Origin: Gammaproteobacteria bacterium
Lineage (GTDB): Bacteria; Pseudomonadota; Gammaproteobacteria; Enterobacterales; GCA-2746155
NCBI GenBank assembly: GCA_024206355.1
Contig: JAAGZM010000721.1
Coordinates: 1 to 11,899 of the forward strand
Direction: 5' to 3'
DNA: 11,899 bases
Part shown: positions 1-7,453 of the stretch, one piece after another
How positions within the stretch are numbered: the first letter of the stretch is position 1
Layout: each line of letters opens with the position of its first letter
The notes under the pieces: model-generated
Databases searched by the model: none
Told to the model about the DNA's origin: nothing
The model's input: only the letters and a program-made list of their open reading frames with translations
Position numbers and translations under genes: made by a program

Positions 1-3
1 ATA

Positions 4-1182
4 TTAAAAACAGTCTCCTGGTATTCGAACCCAACCTTCCATTAGTACACGTGCACTTCGGCTCATTGATACGCTATTAACTATCCATTGTTGATTAATT
101 TGTAACGCTTTGGCACCGACTTTTAATGTCCCTGATGGATGACCAAACGTCATGCTTTCACTGACATTACCTCCAGCAGCAATATTTACCAGAGTACCTG
201 GAATAACTGAAGCTGTTCCAATCGCTACGGCAGCTGTGCCCATCATGGCATGATGAAGTTTACCCATTGATAGAGCACGAACGGATAAATCAATATCATT
301 TTTAGATACCTGTTTGCCGCTTGATGAAATATAGTCTGCAGCTTCACTGACAAAAGCTACTTTTGGTGTGTGTTGACGTTGAGCTGCCTCTTCAATATTT
401 TCGATAAGTCCCATCTTAACAGCGCCATGAGCTCTAATCAATTCAAGCATTGCTAGTGCTTTGTCGTCATTGTTAATTGTGTCTTGAAGTTCCAAACCGG
501 TATAACCAATGTCTTTAGCATTGATAAAGATGGTAGGAATACCTGCATTTATCATTGTCGCTTTCAAAGTACCAACGCCCGGAACATTAAGATCATCGAC
601 AAGGTTACCTGTAGGAAATAGAGAACCAGCTGAACCGGCAGGATCCATAAAGTCTATACGAATTTCAGCGGCAGGGAAGGTGACTCCATCAAGTTCAAAA
701 TCACCTGTTTCCTGTACCTCTCCATTTGCAATAGGAACATGAGCGATAATAGTTTTCTTGATATTGGCTTGCCAGATCCGAATTTCAGCAATGCCATTGT
801 CAGGTATTCTACTAGGCTCTACTAGACCACTATTAATAGCAAAGGAACCAACAGCAGACGATAAGTTGCCACAATTTCCACTCCAGTCTACAAAAGCTTT
901 ATCGATGGATACTTGGCCGAATAAATAGTCGACGTCATGTTCTGGCTTATTGCTCTTCGAGAGTATCACCGTTTTGCTGGTAGATGATGTAGCACCACCC
1001 ATACCATCGGTTTGCTTACCATAAGGATCAGGGCTGCCGATAACTCTTAGCAAAAGTGCATCCTGAGCTTCGCCAGCTATCTGCGCTGCTTCAGGCAGAT
1101 CAGAAAGGTTAAAAAACACACCTTTACTCGTACCTCCACGCATGTAGGTTGCGGGAATTTTTATTTGTGGTACATAGATCAT
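4..1182 (-). CDS. prpF: PrpF, 2-methylaconitate cis-trans isomerase (AcnD accessory protein)
   Basis: This cytoplasmic isomerase converts the 2-methyl-trans-aconitate made by AcnD into the cis form, which an ordinary aconitase can rehydrate; that makes AcnD usable in place of PrpD. The 392-residue length is normal, and the protein is close to Shewanella PrpF along its whole length. Visible conserved blocks are YMRGGTSKG (residues 13-21), DGMGGATSSTSK (59-70), DWSGNCGN (99-106) and, near the C-terminus, MSRSARVLMEGWVRIP. K70 and C104 correspond by offset to K73 and C107, the proposed active-site residues of Shewanella PrpF. The fold is of the diaminopimelate-epimerase type. The ATG at 1182 lies 12 bp after the acnD stop, and an AAGG ribosome site overlaps that stop codon. 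It is the last gene of the prp operon; its TAA is at 4-6, so no terminator can be seen at the window edge. Confidence 0.96.
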   Translation of the reverse strand: MIYVPQIKIPATYMRGGTSKGVFFNLSDLPEAAQIAGEAQDALLLRVIGSPDPYGKQTDGMGGATSSTSKTVILSKSNKPEHDVDYLFGQVSIDKAFVDWSGNCGNLSSAVGSFAINSGLVEPSRIPDNGIAEIRIWQANIKKTIIAHVPIANGEVQETGDFELDGVTFPAAEIRIDFMDPAGSAGSLFPTGNLVDDLNVPGVGTLKATMINAGIPTIFINAKDIGYTGLELQDTINNDDKALAMLELIRAHGAVKMGLIENIEEAAQRQHTPKVAFVSEAADYISSSGKQVSKNDIDLSVRALSMGKLHHAMMGTAAVAIGTASVIPGTLVNIAAGGNVSESMTFGHPSGTLKVGAKALQINQQWIVNSVSMSRSARVLMEGWVRIPGDCF

Positions 1183-1194
1183 AACTTTCTTACC

Positions 1195-3789
1195 TTATTC
1201 TGATATTGTTGATTCTAAAAAGTCTTGAGCGAATCTTTGTAGTACGCCGCCAGCTTCATAAATAGACATTTCTTCAGCAGTATCTAAACGACAATTAACT
1301 TTGGCTTCTATGGTTTTACCATTTTTTCGATGAATGATTAGTGTCAGTATCGCACCAGCATTTCGCTCACCGATAACATCAAAGGTTTCGCTACCATCTA
1401 GAGAAAAAGTATGACGATTTTCACCAGCCATAAACTCAAGCGGCAGTACTCCCATACCGACTAAATTAGTACGATGGATACGTTCAAAACCTTCAGCAAC
1501 AATTGCCTCTACACCGGCCAATCTCACACCTTTTGCAGCCCAGTCTCTTGAAGAGCCTTGGCCGTAATCTGCGCCTGCAATAATAACCAGAGGTTGCTTA
1601 CGATCCATATAGATCTCAATTGCTTCCCACATACGGCTATTTGTGCCTTCTGGTTCAATGCGTGTAAAAGATCCTTCTTTGATTTGCCCATTTTCTAAGA
1701 CCATTTCATTTTTAAGACGAGGATTAGCAAAGGTTGCACGTTGTGCAGTGAGATGATCACCTCGATGAGTGGCATACGAATTAAAGTCTTCTTCAGGTAA
1801 CCCCATTTTATCTAAATACTCACCTGCAGCGCTATCTAACATAATTGCATTTGAGGGCGATAGGTGATCGGTAGTAATGTTATCTCCAAGCACTGCAAGC
1901 GGTCTCATACCCTTTAATGCACGTTCACATGCAAGCGCTCCTTCCCAATAAGGAGGACGACGGATATAGGTACTTTTAGGGCGCCAATCATAGAGAGGTT
2001 CAACTTGCTCGCCAATATCTTGCTTGATATCAAACATTGGATTATAGACTTGACGAAATTGTTTGGGTTTTACGCTTTTGCTAACAATGGCATCAATTTC
2101 TTCATCGCAAGGCCAGAGTTCTTTAAGCGTGACTGAATTACCCTTTGAATCGATACCTAAAACATCTTTTTCGATATCGAAACGAATGGTTCCTGCTATT
2201 GCATAGGCAACAACAAGCGGTGGCGACGCTAAAAATGCTTCACTGGCGTATGGATGAATACGACCATCAAAATTACGGTTACCAGAAAGAACTGCCGTTG
2301 TGTACAGGTCGCGATCAAGGATCTCCTGTTTAATATCAGGATCTAAAGCACCACTCATACCATTACAAGAAGTACAGGCAAAAGCGACAACACCAAATCC
2401 TAACTGCTCTAACTCAGGTAGTAGACCAGCTTCTTCAAGATAAAGTTGTACTGTTTTAGAACCTGGAGCAAGGGAAGATTTAACCCACGACTTTCTTAAT
2501 AGACCACGAGCATTGGCATTACGTGCAAGTAACCCTGCTGCAATCATATTGCGAGGATTATTGGTATTGGTACAGCTAGTAATAGCAGCGATAATCACTG
2601 CTCCATCGGGTATTTTCCCTGGTTCATTCTCAACTTTTCCACTAATACCACGTTCAGCTAATTCAGAAGTAGGTACTCGATTATGCGGATTTGATGGTCC
2701 AGCAATATTACGAACCACTGTCGACAGATCAAAATTCAACAGGCGTTCATATTCAGCCTTTATTAGACTGTCTACCCATAGGCCATTTGCTTTAGCATAG
2801 GTTTCAACAAGTTTAACCTGTTCGTCTTCACGACCAGTGAGCTTTAGATAGTTAATTGTTTGTTGATCAATATAGAACATTGCAGCAGTAGCACCAAATT
2901 CGGGTGTCATATTAGAAATCGTTGCTCTATCACTAAGGGTAAGGTGAGTAGTACCATCACCATAAAACTCAAGATACGACGATACAACTTTTTCAGCACG
3001 CAAAAATTCGGTTAAGGACAAAACAATATCAGTTGCTGTAATACCAGCTTGTGGCTTGCCCGTCAGCTCTACCCCAATGATATCAGGAAGGCGCATATAG
3101 GATGCACGTCCAAGCATAACGCTCTCAGCTTCAAGACCACCTACACCAATAGCGATGACGCCTAAAGCATCAACCATTGGCGTATGACTATCTGTACCCA
3201 CAAGCGTATCAGGAAAGGCAATACCATTTCGTGATTGAATTACCGGAGACATACGCTCTAGATTAATCTGATGAAGAATACCGTTACCTGGCGGAATAAC
3301 ATCAATGTTTTTAAAGGATTGTTTAGTCCAGTTGATAAAATCAAAACGATCTTTATTACGACGATCTTCAATTGCACGATTCTTGGAAAATGCGTCTTTA
3401 TCGAAACCAGCATGTTCAACAGCCAACGAATGGTCAACCACTAGTTGAGAAGGTACCACCGGATTAACCAGTGAAGGATCACCTCCTTTAGCAGCGATAG
3501 CATCACGAAGACCTGCAAGGTCAACCAACGCCGTTTGACCAAGAATATCATGACAAACAACACGTGCAGGAAACCAAGGAAAATCAAGGTCACGTTTACG
3601 CTCGATGATCTGCTTGAGTGAGTCAGTCAGAGCGTCAGGAGTACACCTGCGAACAAGGTTTTCAGCTAACACTTTTGATGTGTAAGGCAGACGTTCATAA
3701 GCACCTGCTTGAATTAAATCAACAGCAGCTTGAGTATCAAAATAATCCAGATCAGAGCCTGGTAATTTCTTACGGTAATTAGTATTCAT
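1195..3789 (-). CDS. acnD: AcnD, Fe-S dependent 2-methylcitrate dehydratase
   Basis: AcnD is an aconitase-family enzyme that dehydrates 2-methylcitrate to 2-methylaconitate in propionate catabolism. It needs PrpF to give a product that can continue in the pathway. The 864 residues match the usual AcnD length, shorter than AcnA at about 890. The three [4Fe-4S] ligands are visible: C406 in ITSCTN, and C472 and C475 in ACTSCNG. Substrate-site blocks include LVGTDSHTPM (196-205) and, in the swivelling C-terminal domain, GADYGQGSSRDWAAKG (739-754). The N-terminus (MNTNYRKKLPGSDLDYFDTQAAV) is typical of AcnD rather than AcnA. The ATG at 3789 follows the prpC stop by 21 bp and has an AAGG site 5-6 bases upstream. 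AcnA is the main alternative, but the adjacent prpF and prpC argue strongly for AcnD. Confidence 0.95.
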   Translation of the reverse strand: MNTNYRKKLPGSDLDYFDTQAAVDLIQAGAYERLPYTSKVLAENLVRRCTPDALTDSLKQIIERKRDLDFPWFPARVVCHDILGQTALVDLAGLRDAIAAKGGDPSLVNPVVPSQLVVDHSLAVEHAGFDKDAFSKNRAIEDRRNKDRFDFINWTKQSFKNIDVIPPGNGILHQINLERMSPVIQSRNGIAFPDTLVGTDSHTPMVDALGVIAIGVGGLEAESVMLGRASYMRLPDIIGVELTGKPQAGITATDIVLSLTEFLRAEKVVSSYLEFYGDGTTHLTLSDRATISNMTPEFGATAAMFYIDQQTINYLKLTGREDEQVKLVETYAKANGLWVDSLIKAEYERLLNFDLSTVVRNIAGPSNPHNRVPTSELAERGISGKVENEPGKIPDGAVIIAAITSCTNTNNPRNMIAAGLLARNANARGLLRKSWVKSSLAPGSKTVQLYLEEAGLLPELEQLGFGVVAFACTSCNGMSGALDPDIKQEILDRDLYTTAVLSGNRNFDGRIHPYASEAFLASPPLVVAYAIAGTIRFDIEKDVLGIDSKGNSVTLKELWPCDEEIDAIVSKSVKPKQFRQVYNPMFDIKQDIGEQVEPLYDWRPKSTYIRRPPYWEGALACERALKGMRPLAVLGDNITTDHLSPSNAIMLDSAAGEYLDKMGLPEEDFNSYATHRGDHLTAQRATFANPRLKNEMVLENGQIKEGSFTRIEPEGTNSRMWEAIEIYMDRKQPLVIIAGADYGQGSSRDWAAKGVRLAGVEAIVAEGFERIHRTNLVGMGVLPLEFMAGENRHTFSLDGSETFDVIGERNAGAILTLIIHRKNGKTIEAKVNCRLDTAEEMSIYEAGGVLQRFAQDFLESTISE

Positions 3790-3810
3790 ACAAACCTTAT
3801 CTCTCGATAT

Positions 3811-4935
3811 TTATCTATCACAAATAGGGCCAACAGTCCTAGGATCAGGACCTATGTAATCTGCATTTGGGCGAATAATACGGTTATCCGATCGTTGCTC
3901 CATAACGTGAGCAGCCCAACCAGTTAAACGTGAGCAAACGAAGATTGGCGTAAACAGTTTGGTTGGAATTCCCATAAAGTGATAAGAAGAAGCATGGAAA
4001 AAATCAGCATTACAGAATAATTTCTTGGTATCCCACATATATTCTTCACAAGCGACAGAAATATCATAAAGAGACATATCGCCATTTTCCTCAGCCAATT
4101 TTTTAGACCAGCCTTTAATGATCACGTTTCTAGGATCAGAGGTACGATAAACCGCATGACCAAAGCCCATAATTTTTTCTTTACGCGAAAGCATTCCTGC
4201 CATCTGTTCTTTAGCATCTTCAGGGGATTTAAATTTCTGAATCATCTCCATCGCAGCTTCATTAGCGCCGCCATGAAGTGGCCCACGCAAAGTTCCAATT
4301 GCAGCAGTAATAGAAGAGTACATGTCGGATAAAGTCGAAGCACAAACACGAGCAGCAAAGGTAGAAGCATTAAATTCATGCTCAGCATATAGAATTAAAG
4401 AGACATCCATCACGCGGCGGTGTTGCTCAGAAGGTGTCTTTCCATTCAGCAGCTTCAAGAAATGTCCACCGATAGAATCTTCATCGGTAACACAGTCAAT
4501 CTCAATACCTTCATGGGAATATTTATACCAATAAATCATAATGGCAGGGAAAGCCGCCAATAGACGGTTTGAAGCTTGAAGTTGCTCAGAGAAATTATTT
4601 TCTGGTTCAATATTACCTAAGAAAGAACAACCCGTTCGCATTACATCCATAGGATGAGCAGAAGCAGGAATACTTTGTAAAACCTCTTTCAAAGCAATAG
4701 GTAAATCACGCATAGCCGTAAGTTCAGTTTTGTAAGCAGCAAGCTCCTTTTCATTAGGAAGTTCACCATGAAATAACAAATAGGCAACTTCTTCAAAAGT
4801 AGAATTATCTGCCAAATCTGAAACATCATAGCCGCAATAAGTTAGCCCACTACCTGATATGCCAACAGTACACAAAGCTGTTTCACCAGCACTTTGACCT
4901 CGAAGGCCAGCGCCACTAATTTTATTATCACTCAT
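3811..4935 (-). CDS. prpC: PrpC, 2-methylcitrate synthase
   Basis: PrpC condenses propionyl-CoA with oxaloacetate to give 2-methylcitrate and CoA, the entry step of the methylcitrate cycle. It belongs to the citrate synthase family and acts as a cytoplasmic homodimer. The catalytic triad of the family is visible: H221 in GPLHGGANE, H260 in GFGHAVYRTSDPR, and D311 in CNADFFHASSY. The 374-residue length fits the short methylcitrate/type II class rather than the long, NADH-sensitive GltA of about 427 residues. The C-terminus EQRSDNRIIRPNADYIGP is characteristic. The ATG overlaps the prpB stop by four bases (ATGA, 4932-4935), which indicates translational coupling. An AAGGA site lies 7 bases upstream, inside the end of prpB. 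Some side activity with acetyl-CoA is common in this family. Confidence 0.95.
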   Translation of the reverse strand: MSDNKISGAGLRGQSAGETALCTVGISGSGLTYCGYDVSDLADNSTFEEVAYLLFHGELPNEKELAAYKTELTAMRDLPIALKEVLQSIPASAHPMDVMRTGCSFLGNIEPENNFSEQLQASNRLLAAFPAIMIYWYKYSHEGIEIDCVTDEDSIGGHFLKLLNGKTPSEQHRRVMDVSLILYAEHEFNASTFAARVCASTLSDMYSSITAAIGTLRGPLHGGANEAAMEMIQKFKSPEDAKEQMAGMLSRKEKIMGFGHAVYRTSDPRNVIIKGWSKKLAEENGDMSLYDISVACEEYMWDTKKLFCNADFFHASSYHFMGIPTKLFTPIFVCSRLTGWAAHVMEQRSDNRIIRPNADYIGPDPRTVGPICDR

Positions 4936-5837
4936 TTTAAAATCCTTATTTTGTTTTTGCCTTCAGAAAAAAGTGCATCTAATTTCTGCTCATAATCGTG
5001 GTAACCAAGATAATCATATAAATCCATACGCGTTTGCATAGTATCGACAACTGCTTTTTGATCTCCGTCAGCTAGCAGAGTCTTGTAAACAAGTTCTGCT
5101 GCTTTATTCATTGCCCTAAAAGCAGAAAGAGGATAAAGAACCATCGCACAACCCCATTGACCAAGCTGCTCCTTGTTCCAAAGTTCCGTTTGACCAAACT
5201 CAGTAATATTAGCAAGAACAGGAACGTCTAAAGCCTCAGTAAAAGCACGATAATGCTCTTCCGTTTTAATAGCCTCAGCAAAAATACCATCAGCACCAGC
5301 AGCAACATAAGCCTTAGCACGCACAATAGCCGCTTCTAAACCCTCTTGAGCAAAAGCGTCAGTTCTAGCCATAATGAAAAAATCATCATCTGTACGAGCA
5401 TCTACAGCAGCCTTAATGCGATCAGCCATTTCTTCAATAGAAACAGTTTCTTTATTAGGACGATGCCCACAACGCTTCTGCGCCACCTGATCCTCAATAT
5501 GAACAGCAGCAGCTCCAGCTTTTTCCATATCACGAATCGTCTTAGCAATATTAAAAGCACCACCCCAGCCCGTATCAATATCAACCAACAACGGCAAACT
5601 AGACGCAGCAGTAATACGCTGAACATCAGCAATAACATCATTCAAAGATGTCATACCCAAATCAGGCAAACCATAAGAAGCATTAGCAACACCACCACCA
5701 GACAAATAAATTGCCTGATGCCCAAGCTGCTCTGCCATTATCGCGCAATAAGCATTAATTGTTCCCACAACTTGCAGGGGAGTGTTCTTTTCAAGCGCGA
5801 GTCTAAACTTAGCGCTGGGTGACATTGTTACTGACAT
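4932..5837 (-). CDS. prpB: PrpB, 2-methylisocitrate lyase
   Basis: PrpB cleaves 2-methylisocitrate to pyruvate and succinate, the last step of the methylcitrate cycle. It is a Mg-dependent TIM-barrel enzyme of the isocitrate lyase/PEP mutase superfamily. The protein is colinear with E. coli PrpB. It has SGGGVA (46-51), the metal-site stretch LLVDIDTG (83-90), the signature loop KRCGHRPNK (121-129) with catalytic C123, and MARTDA further on. Its C-terminal block DTMQTRMDLYDYLGYHDYE matches the PrpB tail. The length of 301 residues is standard. The ATG at 5837 has an AAGGA site 8 bases upstream. It follows the regulator gene by 76 bp; no convincing promoter is visible in that gap, so it is probably cotranscribed with the regulator. 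The next gene, prpC, overlaps it by 4 bp. Confidence 0.96.
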   Translation of the reverse strand: MSVTMSPSAKFRLALEKNTPLQVVGTINAYCAIMAEQLGHQAIYLSGGGVANASYGLPDLGMTSLNDVIADVQRITAASSLPLLVDIDTGWGGAFNIAKTIRDMEKAGAAAVHIEDQVAQKRCGHRPNKETVSIEEMADRIKAAVDARTDDDFFIMARTDAFAQEGLEAAIVRAKAYVAAGADGIFAEAIKTEEHYRAFTEALDVPVLANITEFGQTELWNKEQLGQWGCAMVLYPLSAFRAMNKAAELVYKTLLADGDQKAVVDTMQTRMDLYDYLGYHDYEQKLDALFSEGKNKIRILK

Positions 5838-5847
5838 ATATATTGTC

Positions 5848-5877
5848 CTTGTAATTTAGTTTTATAAATCTTGTAAT
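5848..5877 (-). repeat. Paired 8-bp direct repeat in the regulator-prpB gap
   Basis: The gap between the regulator and prpB contains ATTACAAG twice on the minus strand, at 5877-5870 and 5855-5848. The copies are 22 bp apart, about two helical turns. The copy nearest prpB runs into its AAGGA ribosome site. This could be a secondary regulatory site or simply chance in AT-rich DNA. No TTGTCGACAA palindrome occurs here. Confidence 0.3.
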
Positions 5878-5913
5878 GGTATTTAATAGCACCTGAAAGT
5901 GAGATAATATAAT

Positions 5914-6621
5914 TCATTGTGCTGAGTCGATTTTGGATTCTGAAAGCGAAAGTAAAATCTTAGCTTCAATATTTTTGCGAGAAGCAGCAATATGCCGACG
6001 CATTAATAATTCTGCAAGTTCGCCATCTCGCTCCGATATTGCTTCTATTATCCGTGAATGTTCATTAAATGCCCGATAAGCTCGCGGACTGTTCATGCCG
6101 AATTGACACCGATACATACGAACAAGATGATAAAGTTGCCCGCATAAAATATTGATAAGTTGTTGATTATGACTACCAAGAATGACCTTATAATGAAAAT
6201 CTAAATCACCTTCTTCCTGATAATATGCAACACCATCCTTAAGATCCTGAGCACAAGCATGCTGTTCAAGCATCGCTTTCATATCGTCAATTTCATTATC
6301 AGACATATGCAGAGCAGCCTGACGACAAGCCATGCCTTCGAGTGATTCGCGAACGATATAAATTTCCAATAAACTTTCGATGCTACATTCAACAACACGA
6401 GAACCAACATTCGCCTTACGTTCAATCAGATGACATTTTTCCAACCGGTTAAGCGCTTCTCTTAGAGTAGAGCGGCTGATTTGATAATGTTTAGCAAGTT
6501 CAGGCTCACTAATTTTACTACCAGATACAATTTCTCCATCAACAATAGCATGTAAAATAGAGTCAAAAACTTTATCAGCAGTTGTGACTGGTGTTTCTAA
6601 AGTAGGATTATTTAGTGGCAC
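5914..6621 (-). CDS. prpQ: GntR/FCD-family regulator of the methylcitrate operon (PrpQ type)
   Basis: This is a probable DNA-binding regulator of the prp genes that follow it. The N-terminal winged helix-turn-helix spans about residues 14-78, with a typical GntR recognition segment, LAKHYQISRSTLREALNRLE (42-61). The C-terminal FCD domain covers about 83-222 and shows the expected metal ligands: D139 and H143 in DLDFH, H188 in NEHSRII, and H210 in RRHIAASR. GntR-type regulators beside prpBC-acnD-prpF are known in Shewanella-like bacteria, where comparative genomics has used the name PrpQ; the enteric PrpR is an unrelated sigma54 activator. The effector is unknown, and 2-methylcitrate or propionyl-CoA would be reasonable guesses. 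The start is GTG at 6621: no ATG occurs before residue 97, and an in-frame TAA lies just upstream. No Shine-Dalgarno sequence is visible. A palindromic operator sits 3 bases before the start codon. Confidence 0.88.
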   Translation of the reverse strand: MPLNNPTLETPVTTADKVFDSILHAIVDGEIVSGSKISEPELAKHYQISRSTLREALNRLEKCHLIERKANVGSRVVECSIESLLEIYIVRESLEGMACRQAALHMSDNEIDDMKAMLEQHACAQDLKDGVAYYQEEGDLDFHYKVILGSHNQQLINILCGQLYHLVRMYRCQFGMNSPRAYRAFNEHSRIIEAISERDGELAELLMRRHIAASRKNIEAKILLSLSESKIDSAQ

Positions 6622-6624
6622 AAG

Positions 6625-6636
6625 ATTGTCGACAAT
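6625..6636. promoter_or_regulatory. Perfect 12-bp palindrome ATTGTCGACAAT, downstream putative operator of the prp regulator
   Basis: The sequence is a perfect dyad and shares the 10-bp core TTGTCGACAA with a second copy at 6697-6706. It lies between the -10 element and the GTG start, covering roughly +10 to +21 of the expected transcript. A repressor bound here would block transcription of the regulator and the prp genes behind it. Short GC-centred palindromes are typical binding sites of GntR/FCD proteins. Assigning it to the adjacent regulator is inference. Confidence 0.7.
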
Positions 6637-6652
6637 TTATTTCGAATAACTA

Positions 6653-6681
6653 ATTATTGTCTTAAAATATCTTAATGTCAA
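6653..6681 (-). promoter_or_regulatory. Sigma70-type promoter of the prp regulator/operon
   Basis: On the minus strand a perfect -35 hexamer TTGACA (6681-6676) is followed, after a 17-bp spacer, by AATAAT (6658-6653), one mismatch from the -10 consensus. Transcription should begin near 6646, giving a leader of about 25 bases before the GTG at 6621. The element sits between two copies of the TTGTCGACAA palindrome. This is the best promoter in the window. Confidence 0.75.
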
Positions 6682-6695
6682 TCAAAATATAAGAA

Positions 6696-6707
6696 ATTGT
6701 CGACAAA
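6696..6707. promoter_or_regulatory. Upstream copy of the TTGTCGACAA palindrome, putative second operator
   Basis: The 10-bp perfect palindrome TTGTCGACAA occupies 6697-6706; the flanking bases break the 12-bp symmetry (ATTGTCGACAAA). Its centre is 71 bp from that of the downstream copy and about 55 bp upstream of the expected transcription start, just beyond the -35 element. Two identical sites bracketing a promoter fit cooperative or looping repression. An upstream activating role is also possible. Confidence 0.68.
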
Positions 6708-6979
6708 ATAGATTTTTGGAACAGTAATACTCGATTTTCAGTAGTGGTTTATATTTTTTGAATATTTTATGACAGACTGCGCGTAAGCAGAATTACAGGA
6801 CTAGGTTAAATTACAAGCTAGTGACTAAATATTGTTTTCGTTTTGAGCGCGGGAATTTACAGGTGGAGGCAAAGCTGAATTGTTGCTTTGGGTTGTGGGT
6901 GTGTTAGTTATGGAGTTATTAGTTACTGTAGCCGTTATTTCTGTCCAGAATGTGATAACTGGTATATAGTCATAACAGA

Positions 6980-7453
6980 CTATTTTTCAATATTTGAATT
7001 CAGCAAGTTGATAACACTATTTTTAATCTTGTTGATTACTGTCAGTAACCCGCTTGTTCTTGATGGAGTTAGATACTTGCCAAAATCTAAATTTACGAGC
7101 ATTGGTTCAAGATTAAATTCCAAAATTGTATCACTCGATTGGCCATTACAATTACAAAGGATCAATACTAATAATCCTTTAATAATTTTAGAGTCACTGT
7201 CAGCAATAATAAAATGTCGTTGTTGCCTTGCATCAAAGTGATGCATTAACCAAACAGGACTTTCACAGCCTTCAACAAGATATTCATCTTTGCGCCATTG
7301 ATCTTCAATAGGAATATTTCTGTCAGCCAACTTAAACAACTGACGGTATCGATCAACCCAATCTTTACTTTTTGAAAATGAGTCTAGAGCATCTGTTATC
7401 TTAAAGTCGATACCTAGAGTTGATTCAGAAAATGGGTAAGGTAAAGTTTGCAT
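6980..7453 (-). CDS. csdE: CsdE/SufE-family sulfur acceptor protein
   Basis: This is the partner of the cysteine desulfurase encoded just upstream. It takes the persulfide sulfur from the desulfurase and passes it on toward Fe-S cluster or thio-compound synthesis. The 157 residues cover one SufE domain. The landmark is VEGCESPVW (60-68) with the sulfur-accepting C63. Family features before it (DWVDRYRQLFKLADR, 31-45) and after it (DSKIIKGLLVLIL; LTPSRTSGLL) are also present. CsdE and SufE are close relatives; the CsdA-like partner and the absence of any sufBCD genes here favour CsdE. The ATG at 7453 directly abuts the csdA stop (TAAATG), and a strong GGAGG site lies inside the end of csdA, so the two should be translationally coupled. 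Replacement of E. coli's CENRVW by CESPVW is a minor variation. Confidence 0.9.
   Translation of the reverse strand: MQTLPYPFSESTLGIDFKITDALDSFSKSKDWVDRYRQLFKLADRNIPIEDQWRKDEYLVEGCESPVWLMHHFDARQQRHFIIADSDSKIIKGLLVLILCNCNGQSSDTILEFNLEPMLVNLDFGKYLTPSRTSGLLTVINKIKNSVINLLNSNIEK

Larger units (their letters stand above)
6622..6979. other. Intergenic region between csdE and the prp regulator
   Basis: This 358-bp stretch has no gene I can support. The part nearest the regulator (6625-6707) carries the prp promoter and two palindromes, listed separately. The remaining roughly 270 bp up to the csdE stop have only short weak stems, such as CAAAGC/GCTTTG (6870-6875 and 6885-6890) and CTGC/GCAG near 6777-6790. 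None is followed by a T-run in the minus direction, so no clear terminator for csdE is visible. I recognise no small RNA or riboswitch. Confidence 0.6.

Noticed and set aside
925..940. GTCGAC inside prpF, resembling the centre of the prp palindromes
   Set aside because: Only the central hexamer matches; the flanking TT/AA arms are absent and it lies within coding sequence.
5346..5822. Plus-strand open frame of 158 codons antisense to prpB
   Set aside because: Its serine-, asparagine- and isoleucine-rich composition is what the reverse complement of the prpB codons would give; no known motif is present.
6807..6817. TAAATTACAAG also present, inverted, before prpB (5848-5858)
   Set aside because: An 11-base match in an AT-rich window of this size is expected by chance, and the two positions have no consistent relation to promoters.
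6966..6988. Stem ATAGTC/GACTAT followed by a short T-run on the plus strand
   Set aside because: The stem is only 6 bp with two G-C pairs, and no plus-strand gene precedes it. In the minus direction, where csdE ends, no T-run follows.
6888..7241. Plus-strand open frame of 117 codons
   Set aside because: It starts with TTG, lies mostly antisense to csdE, and has no recognisable domain or ribosome site. csdE is clearly the real gene.
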